A DNA stretch of 15,015 nucleotides from MWAR01 sp036567845 (GTDB lineage Bacteria; Muiribacteriota; Ozemobacteria; Ozemobacterales; Ozemobacteraceae): NCBI GenBank assembly GCA_036567845.1, contig DATCTT010000154.1, forward strand, positions 1-15,015. The letters are read 5' to 3'. How positions within the stretch are numbered: position 1 is the stretch's first letter; every line of letters begins with the position of its first letter. The translations under genes were made by a program, and so were the position numbers. Below, in pieces: positions 1-6,198 of the stretch. Below the pieces are notes generated by a model. The model saw nothing but the letters and a program-made list of their open reading frames with translations, made no database searches and was not told the origin of the DNA.

Positions 1-988
1 CAGCAGCAGCCTGACGGGCGGCCTCGCGAGCTTCCTCGGCGCGCCGGATGGCTTCCCTGCGTGCCTCTTCCTCCTGGCGCCGCTTGTCGATCTCGTTCCA
101 GACGACCTGAAGGCGCTCCCCGAACGGTGTCTCGGTGCCGCGCAACGGCTCGAGCAGCTTGAACGCCTCCTCGACCGAGCCGTTGTAAAACTGGATCATG
201 CCGTAATAATAGACCGCCTCGGTGTCACTGGCATTCGCACGGAATTTGGGCTCGTAGAAATCGAGCCCCTCCTTCAGCAGTCCCCGGTCATCCTGTTCGA
301 CGATCGTCCGGTCACGGCCGGCCAGATCGAAATACGTGTCGAGCGCCTTCGCCAGCCCCGCGACAGACCGCGCCTCGAAGACGGCCGCCAGGGGCCCCTC
401 CTCCTTTGCAAACGCATCGAGGCCTGCGGTGAGACTGGCCTGTTTGCCGCCCAGCGCGGGCTCGATCGCCACCTCGACATCCTCGAACGCCGCCACCGTG
501 GCCGAAGGAACGCCTGAAGCCCGCACCTTTTGCTCCGGCACCACCAGCCCAAACGGCCGCAACCGGGTGCCCGACCCCAGCAGCGTCAGGGCCTCGTGCA
601 TCACCAGATCCGTTTCCTTCTTCGTGATTCGCGGCTTGTCCGGCCCGAACAGTTTGTCCAGCGCGACGACACGGGCATGGGAAGGCATGATCTTCTTCGC
701 CTGGGAAAGCATCTGACGGGCCTTGAACATGTTCTTCTGGTCAGCATAGATCTGCGCCAGCCAGATAAGCGCCTCAAAGTTTTCTGGCTCGAGAAGCAGC
801 ACGTTCTCGAACTCGAGCGCGGCGCCGGAAAGATCGCGCTTCAGATAGCAGGCCTGGCCCCGCTGCAGGAAGTCTCGGATGTCGTCGGCCTCCTGGGCAT
901 CTAGGACGGGGAGCGCCGCCATACCGACTGCCCCGATCACCAGAACCGCCGCCGCCAGCCGCCCACAGCGCTTCACGAACGCCCTCAT
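1..988 (-). CDS. Secreted TPR-repeat protein, C-terminus beyond window
   Basis: I translated this frame by hand from the ATG at 988. It stays open for 329 codons to the left edge, so the C-terminus is missing. The first ~32 residues form a Sec signal peptide: basic MRAFVKRCGR, a hydrophobic stretch, then a likely cut near VLDA-QEADD. Residues about 35-113 look like tandem TPR helices (a YLKRDLSGAALEFENVLLLEP unit split over two helices, then a second unit with LAQIYADQKN). Another TPR-like helix pair lies near residues 265-290 (YYYGMIQFYNGSVEEAFKLL). The visible end is an Arg/Glu/Ala-rich stretch likely to form a coiled coil. The ATG overlaps the upstream gene's stop by one base (TGATG), so the two are probably translationally coupled. 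Role unknown. Its position after minor pseudopilins and a propeller suggests periplasmic scaffolding or an envelope complex (inference). Confidence 0.8.
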   Translation of the reverse strand, partial: MRAFVKRCGRLAAAVLVIGAVGMAALPVLDAQEADDIRDFLQRGQACYLKRDLSGAALEFENVLLLEPENFEALIWLAQIYADQKNMFKARQMLSQAKKIMPSHARVVALDKLFGPDKPRITKKETDLVMHEALTLLGSGTRLRPFGLVVPEQKVRASGVPSATVAAFEDVEVAIEPALGGKQASLTAGLDAFAKEEGPLAAVFEARSVAGLAKALDTYFDLAGRDRTIVEQDDRGLLKEGLDFYEPKFRANASDTEAVYYYGMIQFYNGSVEEAFKLLEPLRGTETPFGERLQVVWNEIDKRRQEEEARREAIRRAEEAREAARQAAA

Positions 989-2319
989 CAGAACGACACC
1001 TCGCTGCCGAGCACCGCCATCCGGATCTGCACCCGCGCGTTCGTCGGGAAGACATGAAGCTGGTCGTCGGTGTAGTTGATGCCGCCCGCCGCGATCATCT
1101 CGAGATACCCGTCCCCGTCGAGATCAGCAAATGTCAGCGGCGCTATAGATTTACCGATATATTTAGGATACCCCGGAAGCGGGTTCCCGTCACGGTTCAG
1201 GGCCATGACGTAGCCGGCCTGTTTGCCGATCCCTTCTGGATTCCAGGCCGTGAACACGACATCCAGCCGACCGTCCCCGTCCAGGTCGATGATCTGGGGG
1301 GTGTGGTAGATCGAATGCTTTGTCTTGAACGGCCAGCCGGTGAGCGGTTTGCCCTCGCGGTCACACACCATCACGACCCCATCGGCCTGGCCGATCACAA
1401 ACTCGTCACGGCCATCGCCGTTCAGGTCAGCCAGCCTCGGAGCCGAGTGCGACGCGTCGGACAGCGCGAACTGGGTCTTCACGTTGCCGTTTCTGTCCCA
1501 GATGATGAACTTCTTCTCGGGGGTCGTGGTGAAGATCTCCTTGATCCCGTCCCCGTTCGTGTCTCCGGCACCGGCCTCAAACGGCCAGGTCAGGTTCGGC
1601 ACGGTCGCCTGCGGCCATCCATGTTCCGGAGTCCCCCGAATGTTCAGCACCGTGACCTTGCCGTTGTCGTCCTTCGCGACGATCTCCTTCACCCCGTTCC
1701 CGTCGATGTCTGCAGCCGTCACCCGCGAAGAGACCGACGTCGAGAGCGGGACTTCCCAGACCACCCGGCCATCCTTGTCGATCCGGCTCACAGTACCCGC
1801 CTTGGAGCCGATGAACACCGCCATCTCCCCCGTCCCGTCGACGTCCGCAACTTCCGGCGAGGAGAGGCGGATCGTGCCGCGGGTGTCGACCACCCATTTC
1901 TGGACCCCCTGCCGGTTCATGCAGTAGACCTTGCCGTTCAGGGAGCTGGCGATGATCTCGGAATCCCCGTCCCGGTCGAGATCGGCAACCGACACGTCGG
2001 AGAGGATCGGTGCCCCCGTCTGTTTCGGCCAGTTCGGCGGCCGGATGATCTCCTTGCCGGTCGAGGAGAACAGATGGATTTTTCCGTCGGTCGCGCCGAA
2101 GATCAGATCGCGCTTTCCATCATTGTCCATGTCCTCGATGACGCGGGTCTGACCATATATATCACCAGATACTTTTGCCGAAAAGCCCCGGAACTGCGGT
2201 CCGTCGTCACCGGCCTGGGCCATCGTGGCGCAGGTCATCGCGGCCAGGCTTCCCAGCGCGATGCCGCGCAGCCAGCTCCGGACCCCGCCGGCCCCTGTTC
2301 GTGCTGTCATTCCGTCCAT
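988..2319 (-). CDS. Secreted FG-GAP/VCBS beta-propeller protein
   Basis: The product has 443 residues. A signal peptide covers about residues 1-36, with a probable cut after MAQA. The rest carries eight repeats spaced 45-54 residues apart, each holding a calcium-loop motif of the DxDxDGxxE/D type: near residues 63, 113, 159, 204, 253, 298, 345 and 399 (for example DLDGDGYLE). This is the hallmark of FG-GAP/VCBS propellers, extracellular or periplasmic Ca-binding folds often used in adhesion. Two ATGs are close together; the one at 2319 is preferred because GGGGAGGAG sits five bases upstream. The gene follows the GspK/PilX-like gene by 30 bases in the same direction. In type IV pilus operons a propeller protein (PilY1) follows the minor pilins, so a role as tip adhesin or tip-associated protein is a reasonable inference. 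There is no PilY1-type VWA domain and no obvious enzyme motif. Confidence 0.88.
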   Translation of the reverse strand: MDGMTARTGAGGVRSWLRGIALGSLAAMTCATMAQAGDDGPQFRGFSAKVSGDIYGQTRVIEDMDNDGKRDLIFGATDGKIHLFSSTGKEIIRPPNWPKQTGAPILSDVSVADLDRDGDSEIIASSLNGKVYCMNRQGVQKWVVDTRGTIRLSSPEVADVDGTGEMAVFIGSKAGTVSRIDKDGRVVWEVPLSTSVSSRVTAADIDGNGVKEIVAKDDNGKVTVLNIRGTPEHGWPQATVPNLTWPFEAGAGDTNGDGIKEIFTTTPEKKFIIWDRNGNVKTQFALSDASHSAPRLADLNGDGRDEFVIGQADGVVMVCDREGKPLTGWPFKTKHSIYHTPQIIDLDGDGRLDVVFTAWNPEGIGKQAGYVMALNRDGNPLPGYPKYIGKSIAPLTFADLDGDGYLEMIAAGGINYTDDQLHVFPTNARVQIRMAVLGSEVSF

Positions 2320-2349
2320 CTCGGCTCCTCCCCGTTGCGACGCACGCCC

Positions 2350-2847
2350 TCAATACCGGGCGAACTGCCTGATGACCTTGACAAGGGTCTCGACCCTCGC
2401 CCGGATCCCGCCTTCGGACACTTCGCCGACAACCACGACCTTCCAGACATCGTAGGTGCCGGTGACCGTCTGGCGCTGGATATACGGCACCGCCGTCATG
2501 ATCTTGCTGCTTCCCGGCATCGTATAGGGCTGGACCGACTCGACCCGGTACATCCCGTCGCCGAACTCAACGTTGTATTCCTTGTCAGTGCGCTCCTTGC
2601 TGAATTTTCCCGGGTAGGTGAGGTTGTGGTTGCCGAGCCGGTACTGGTTCAGGATGTTGATCATCACTTTCTCGACGCCGGCCTGGGCCAGGTTGCGGGC
2701 CCGAATGCGGCCGGCCTCCTGGACGATCGCGCTCGTCGAAAGCCGTGAGACGGCCCAGTAGGAGATGCCGAAAATGCCGAGTATCAGCAGCAGAATGAAG
2801 GAGTAGAAGGCGATGAAGCCCCGTCGGGCACCGGTCGGTTGCGTCAT
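2350..2847 (-). CDS. Minor pseudopilin, GspK/PilX-like
   Basis: The product has 165 residues. The N-terminus MTQPTGARRGFIAFYSF is a short basic leader with Gly before the hydrophobic helix (about residues 11-34), as in class III signal peptides cut by prepilin peptidase. The +5 position after the Gly is Tyr, not the usual Glu. Absence of Glu5 is typical of GspK-type proteins. The helix is followed by a basic amphipathic stretch (RIRARNLAQAGVEKVM) resembling the conserved region after the helix in PilX/GspK families. The protein is much shorter than classical GspK (around 300 residues), so PilX-like is equally possible. The start ATG at 2847 overlaps the previous gene's TGA (ATGA). A longer reading of this frame upstream has no pilin leader and is rejected. 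Likely an inner-membrane-anchored tip subunit of a pseudopilus or type IV pilus. Confidence 0.75.
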   Translation of the reverse strand: MTQPTGARRGFIAFYSFILLLILGIFGISYWAVSRLSTSAIVQEAGRIRARNLAQAGVEKVMINILNQYRLGNHNLTYPGKFSKERTDKEYNVEFGDGMYRVESVQPYTMPGSSKIMTAVPYIQRQTVTGTYDVWKVVVVGEVSEGGIRARVETLVKVIRQFARY

Positions 2848-3488
2848 GGCTCGTCCCTCTCCTTCACGCAGACGAGATCGGTGTCGAGATGCACCGCAAA
2901 CGCCAGTTCCTCGACCAGTTTTGGGTTCATGTCGTCGGCAATCCGCATCGTGACCGCGATCTCGTTGATATCCGCGGGATTGCGCCGGAAATGCAGGTCG
3001 CTGACCCGGTCCGAGATCACGACCCGCGACCGCGAACCATTCTGATCCGTTGTCTCTCGCATCAGGGCGTCCTTCTCGAGAAACAGCCGCACCTGCACCT
3101 TTTCGCCGGGCCGCGTGTAACTGGTGTGATAAAAGACGAGCTCCTCCCCCCCGTTGGCCGGCTCCTTGTCCGTCTCGACCACCTCGATGACGTTCGGGAA
3201 CAGGTCGCCGATCCGCTCGCCCTGGAACCAGAGGTTGCCCAGCGAGTCGGTCTGGACGACGGGATTGATGCGCTTGATGTCGGTGAACACCTGCTTCATG
3301 GCGAGCTGGAGCTTCTGGTTGAACTCCATGCGCTCCTGGCCCCATTTCCAGGTGGCCAGGTTGCTCCGGAACACGGCAATCAGAACCAGCCCGATCAGCA
3401 CGACGATCACAGCCGAGATCGACAACTCGACGAGGGTGAACGCCCGCCGGGATCGGATAAATTTATACGTAATATTATATATCCTCAT
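2844..3488 (-). CDS. Minor pseudopilin, GspJ/PilW-like
   Basis: The product has 214 residues. A prepilin motif lies at RRAFTLVELSI: cleavage after Ala16, mature Phe1, Glu at mature position 5, then a hydrophobic helix to about residue 40. The globular part is typical in size for GspJ/PulJ or PilW. The residue before the cut is Ala, where Gly is usual; prepilin peptidases tolerate Ala, but this is less common. The start chosen is the ATG at 3488, nine bases after the upstream stop, which places the prepilin motif at the right distance. Earlier starts in the frame overlap the upstream gene. The first ten or so codons are strikingly AT-rich compared with the rest. The 3' end overlaps the next gene by four bases. 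Expected to assemble with its two neighbours at the tip of a pseudopilus. Confidence 0.85.
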   Translation of the reverse strand: MRIYNITYKFIRSRRAFTLVELSISAVIVVLIGLVLIAVFRSNLATWKWGQERMEFNQKLQLAMKQVFTDIKRINPVVQTDSLGNLWFQGERIGDLFPNVIEVVETDKEPANGGEELVFYHTSYTRPGEKVQVRLFLEKDALMRETTDQNGSRSRVVISDRVSDLHFRRNPADINEIAVTMRIADDMNPKLVEELAFAVHLDTDLVCVKERDEP

Positions 3489-3496
3489 GCCGATGC

Positions 3497-3970
3497 TCAA
3501 AACTTCGCCGAGGTCTTCAGATCGTAACTGTTCGTGTTCGCCCGGTAGGTGACGAGGCGCGTCTGACGCGGAAAGTTGTTCTCGACCCACCGGATGATCA
3601 CGCTGATCTGGATCAGGTTAGTCTCCTTGTCGCCCGTGCCGATGACGGTGTGGCCGGGCGCCTCCTCGATGATCAGCGTTCCGGAGGCTTTGTATTTCTG
3701 CGTAAAGAACGCAGGCAGCGTGAACTGCGGATGGTCGGGGTCGGGGAAGTCGAGCGTCAGCGGGATGTTTCCCCAGAGGAACGCGTCGCTCTTCGCGCGG
3801 TCGAGGACATTCTGGGCGGCAATCGTCGCCGACAGCAGGACACCGCCCTTCTCGACGGTGCGCGACCCTGTCAGAAACAGGGAAAGCACCGGCACGACAC
3901 CGGCCCCGATGATCAGCATCGCGAGGAGGACCTCGATGATCGTGAACCCTCTCCTGGTGCGTTCTCTCAT
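3497..3970 (-). CDS. Minor pseudopilin, GspI/PilV-like
   Basis: The product has 157 residues. It starts MRERTRRGFTIIEVLLAM, a canonical class III leader: a basic six-residue stretch, Gly8 before the cut, Phe at mature +1 and Glu at mature +5, then a hydrophobic helix to about residue 33. After the helix, the stretch ATIAAQNVLDRAKSD resembles the helix after the membrane segment in GspI/PilV proteins. An upstream ATG at 4054 would add 28 residues, bury the leader and overlap the previous gene, so the ATG at 3970 is chosen. It lies 22 bases after the upstream stop and has only a weak GGA-type ribosome site. With its two downstream neighbours it forms an I-J-K (or PilV-PilW-PilX) set, the tip complex of type II secretion pseudopili or type IV pili. 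Confidence 0.85.
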   Translation of the reverse strand: MRERTRRGFTIIEVLLAMLIIGAGVVPVLSLFLTGSRTVEKGGVLLSATIAAQNVLDRAKSDAFLWGNIPLTLDFPDPDHPQFTLPAFFTQKYKASGTLIIEEAPGHTVIGTGDKETNLIQISVIIRWVENNFPRQTRLVTYRANTNSYDLKTSAKF

Positions 3971-3992
3971 GCTCTGTCCATCCGTGTGCGGC

Positions 3993-4610
3993 TCATTGAC
4001 CCAGGCCGCGGCGTTTCCGGTCCTCGACGTCCGGCGAAACATACTCCGCTTCATGTTTCTGGAAATTCTCGAGGTACTCGATGCCGGCCTTCGCGTTTTC
4101 AGCAGCGGGGGTGCCGGGGTATTTCTCGACGATGCGCCGGAACACCTCCAGCGCCCGCTGGTTCGACTTGTTCCGGAAGTAGATCTCGGCCAGACAGTAT
4201 TCGGCCACGCTTGCGTCCTGTGGGTCGGAGCTCTCGTTCAGAAGCTGCTCGAAGATGCGCGAGGCTTCCCCGTATTCCTGTTTCTCGAGCAGTTCAATTC
4301 CCTTTTCGTACCGCCGCTCGAACTCGCGACGCATCGCCGGGTTCATCGCGCCACGCCGCTGGGCCACCGCAGCTGCTGCCTCCGAGGCCATCCCCGCACC
4401 GCCGGCTCCCGGGGCCAGCATCGCAGCTCCCGAAGCCGTCCGGAGGGTTTCGGACGCGGTGTTCGCCGCGCTGCCGACAGGCTCGCCCATCTCCGGTGTC
4501 CGGGGGGCTTTCTTCCCGCAGCCCGCGGCCACCAGTGCGGCCAGCAGAAGACCGACGCAGAGCGCGCGGACCGCATGGGCGGCGGATGCAGGGCTTGCGA
4601 ATATGCGCAA
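3993..4610 (-). CDS. TPR lipoprotein with probable TTG start
   Basis: The product has 205 residues if started at TTG 4610. No ATG or GTG lies in frame between the glmM stop (4621) and the lipobox. The TTG gives MRIFASPASA followed by a hydrophobic core and the lipobox AAGC with Cys31, and GAGGA sits a suitable distance upstream. An ATG-started reading of this frame begins at 4808, deep inside glmM, and is unlikely. After Cys31 comes a Gly/Ala/Pro-rich low-complexity linker (about residues 32-90). Tetratricopeptide helices follow at about 92-185, including EVFRRIVEKYPGTPAAENA, the TPR consensus seen in BamD and YbgF/CpoB-type proteins. It is probably anchored to the outer or inner membrane, facing the periplasm. 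As the gene between glmM and the pseudopilins, it may be a pilotin-like or assembly factor (inference only). Confidence 0.78.
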   Translation of the reverse strand: MRIFASPASAAHAVRALCVGLLLAALVAAGCGKKAPRTPEMGEPVGSAANTASETLRTASGAAMLAPGAGGAGMASEAAAAVAQRRGAMNPAMRREFERRYEKGIELLEKQEYGEASRIFEQLLNESSDPQDASVAEYCLAEIYFRNKSNQRALEVFRRIVEKYPGTPAAENAKAGIEYLENFQKHEAEYVSPDVEDRKRRGLGQ

Positions 4611-4620
4611 GACAGCGTCC

Positions 4621-5970
4621 TCAGCAGAGGTGCGTGGATATCGCCTTTGCGATCCCATCCACCAGGTGCTTGATCTCACGTTCATCGGGCCCTTCGGCCA
4701 TGACGCGGACGAGATTCTCGGTCCCCGACGGCCGGACCAGGACCCGTCCGCGGCCGGCGAGCTTTTTCTCGGAATGGCGGATCTCCTCCTGGATCTGGGG
4801 GAAGGCATCGAAATTCTTGTTCTTGACGCGAATGTTCACGAGCACCTGGGGCAGTTTGCTCATGACCTCGCTCAACTCCTTCAACGTCGCCCCGGTGTCC
4901 CGGATGATCTTGAGGATGAAGCAGGCGGTCAGCAGGCCGTCGCCCGTCGTCGCATAATCCGAGAGGATGATGTGGCCCGACTGCTCCCCGCCGACGATCG
5001 ACTGGGATCGCTTCATTTCCTCGAGGACGAACCGGTCGCCAACCTTCGTCTTGAGCACCTTGATGTCGAGGTTTTTCATCGCGAGGTCAAGGCCAAGGTT
5101 ACTCATGACGGTCGTCACAAGCGTGTTGCCCGGCAGGCGGTCCTGCTGTTTGAGATACCGGGCGGCAATCGCAAGAATATAATCGCCGTCGATAATGTCC
5201 CCCTGGCCCGTCACGGCGATCACCCGATCGGCGTCCCCGTCAAAGGCGAAGCCGGCATCGAAATGCTCGCGTTTCATCATCTCGACGAGATGCTGGATAT
5301 GGGTCGAACCGCATGCCTCGTTGATATTCCGACCGTCCGGCGTGTTACCGATCGCGTCGATGCTGAAGCCCAGATCGGTGAAGAATTTCCCCGCCCATGG
5401 GGCAAGCGCCCCGTTCGACAGGTCGAGAGCCACTTTGAGGCGGCGACTGCCATGGGAGTCGCCGAGCACCTTCGCCAGATGCGCCAGCCAGAACTGGACC
5501 GGTGCGGTGTCCGTCGTGACGCGGCCGATCTCCCCCCCGGTCGGAAGCGAGAGGGCCGTCGATGCCGCGACATCCTTCTCGATGGCATCTTCTATAGCAT
5601 CAGGAATTTTATACCCGTCGGCGCCGAAAATCTTGATGCCGTTGTCCTGGAACGGGTTGTGGGAGGCGCTGATGACGATGCCGCCAAGCCCCTGCATCTC
5701 GCGGGTGATGAAGGCAACGGCGGGTGTGGGCACAACGCCGAGCAGACGGGCCTCAGCCCCCATCGAGGCGATACCGGCCGCCACGGCGTTCTCGAGCATG
5801 TCGCCGGAAAGTCGCGTGTCTTTGCCTACGAAGATCGGCCGGTCGTGTTTCTTGTGGTTGAGCAGCAGATGCCGGGTTCCATACTGGGCAAGCCGGAACG
5901 CCATCTCCGCCGTCAGCGGATACTGGTTGGCCACCCCACGAACCCCGTCCGTACCGAACAATCGCGTCAT
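4621..5970 (-). CDS. glmM: Phosphoglucosamine mutase
   Basis: The product has 449 residues, close to the 445 of E. coli GlmM. It converts glucosamine-6-phosphate to glucosamine-1-phosphate in the cytoplasm, feeding UDP-GlcNAc for peptidoglycan and LPS. It begins with the family signature MTRLFGTDGVRG. The phosphoserine loop ISASHNP lies at about 100-106 (catalytic Ser103 by alignment with E. coli Ser102). The Mg-binding DGDADR is at 244-249, the sugar-binding GEQSGH at 328-333 and the phosphate-binding RPSGTEN at 413-419. All key residues are intact. Start 5970 is preferred over an upstream ATG at 6012 because GGAGGG sits six bases before it and the family motif begins there. An extended -10 promoter lies 31 bases upstream. 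It is the first gene of the leftward string; the lipoprotein start follows its stop by 10 bases. Confidence 0.97.
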   Translation of the reverse strand: MTRLFGTDGVRGVANQYPLTAEMAFRLAQYGTRHLLLNHKKHDRPIFVGKDTRLSGDMLENAVAAGIASMGAEARLLGVVPTPAVAFITREMQGLGGIVISASHNPFQDNGIKIFGADGYKIPDAIEDAIEKDVAASTALSLPTGGEIGRVTTDTAPVQFWLAHLAKVLGDSHGSRRLKVALDLSNGALAPWAGKFFTDLGFSIDAIGNTPDGRNINEACGSTHIQHLVEMMKREHFDAGFAFDGDADRVIAVTGQGDIIDGDYILAIAARYLKQQDRLPGNTLVTTVMSNLGLDLAMKNLDIKVLKTKVGDRFVLEEMKRSQSIVGGEQSGHIILSDYATTGDGLLTACFILKIIRDTGATLKELSEVMSKLPQVLVNIRVKNKNFDAFPQIQEEIRHSEKKLAGRGRVLVRPSGTENLVRVMAEGPDEREIKHLVDGIAKAISTHLC

Positions 5971-6000
5971 AGAAGCCCTCCGGGCAAGGAATATGCCTCG

Positions 6001-6009
6001 ATTATACCA
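6001..6009 (-). promoter_or_regulatory. Extended -10 promoter for glmM string
   Basis: On the minus strand this reads TGGTATAAT: a perfect TATAAT with an extended -10 TG. No good -35 is visible 16-18 bases upstream, which is typical of extended -10 promoters. Transcription would begin about 25 bases before the glmM ATG, leaving a short leader that contains the GGAGGG ribosome site. Confidence 0.7.
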
Positions 6010-6032
6010 CACCCCCTACGACTCCGACGAAT

Positions 6033-6045
6033 CCCCGAAGCGGGG
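6033..6045. other. Small inverted repeat between divergent promoters
   Basis: CCCCG-AAG-CGGGG, a five-base-pair perfect palindromic arm pair. It sits upstream of the glmM -10 and directly against the -35 of the rightward promoter. It could be a small operator or chance; there is no further support. Confidence 0.3.
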
Positions 6046-6074
6046 TTGAAATTCGAAAGGATTCCGACTATACT
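6046..6074 (+). promoter_or_regulatory. Sigma70-type promoter for 951-residue gene
   Basis: TTGAAA at 6046-6051, a 17-base spacer, then TATACT at 6069-6074. Both hexamers differ from consensus at one position and the spacing is ideal. Transcription should begin near 6081, giving a leader of about 118 bases before the ATG at 6199. It is back-to-back with the glmM promoter. Confidence 0.7.
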
Positions 6075-6086
6075 GAATCCGTCCGA

Positions 6087-6126
6087 GGGAAACCCGGGTC
6101 CGTCCGGTCCGGGTTTTCCTTTTTTT
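6087..6126 (+). terminator. Intrinsic terminator-like hairpin in leader
   Basis: The arms GGGAAACCCGG (6087-6097) and CCGGGTTTTCC (6109-6119) pair over 11 positions with one G-U. Three further inner pairs are possible, closing on a five-base loop. Seven T residues follow at 6120-6126. On the plus strand this has the full form of a Rho-independent terminator. The minus strand has no T tract, so it does not serve glmM. No plus-strand gene ends upstream, so it appears to act within the leader of the gene at 6199, as an attenuator or to make a short RNA of about 45 bases. Confidence 0.65.
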
Positions 6127-6128
6127 GC

Positions 6129-6148
6129 GTTATCCGGTAAACGGAAAC
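6129..6148 (+). other. Second small leader hairpin
   Basis: GTT-A-TCCG, loop GTAAA, then CGGAAAC: seven base pairs with one bulged A, located just after the T tract and 50 bases before the coding start. It is too weak to call by itself. It is recorded because it adds a second structure to the leader. Confidence 0.3.
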
Positions 6149-6198
6149 ACCCGATCGACAGATGCCGCTGAATTCAGGGAAAGGGCCACGCACACGAC

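Noticed and set aside
1054..2748. A 564-codon open frame on the plus strand opposite the propeller gene
   Set aside because: It is the antisense of real minus-strand genes in GC-rich DNA. Its translation is low-complexity in Arg, Asp, Val and Pro with no recognisable motif, and it crosses several gene boundaries.
2848..3345. N-terminal extension of the GspK/PilX-like gene
   Set aside because: This extra stretch is an out-of-frame reading of the GspJ/PilW-like gene. The pilin leader and the ATGA overlap at 2847 define the true start.
3650..4957. A 435-codon plus-strand open frame opposite the pseudopilin and lipoprotein genes
   Set aside because: Arg/Pro/Ser-rich shadow frame with no domain. 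The opposite strand carries clear prepilin and lipobox signals.
4255..6171. A 638-codon plus-strand open frame opposite glmM
   Set aside because: glmM is intact with all catalytic motifs on the other strand. The antisense product has no family features and runs through the divergent promoter region and terminator.
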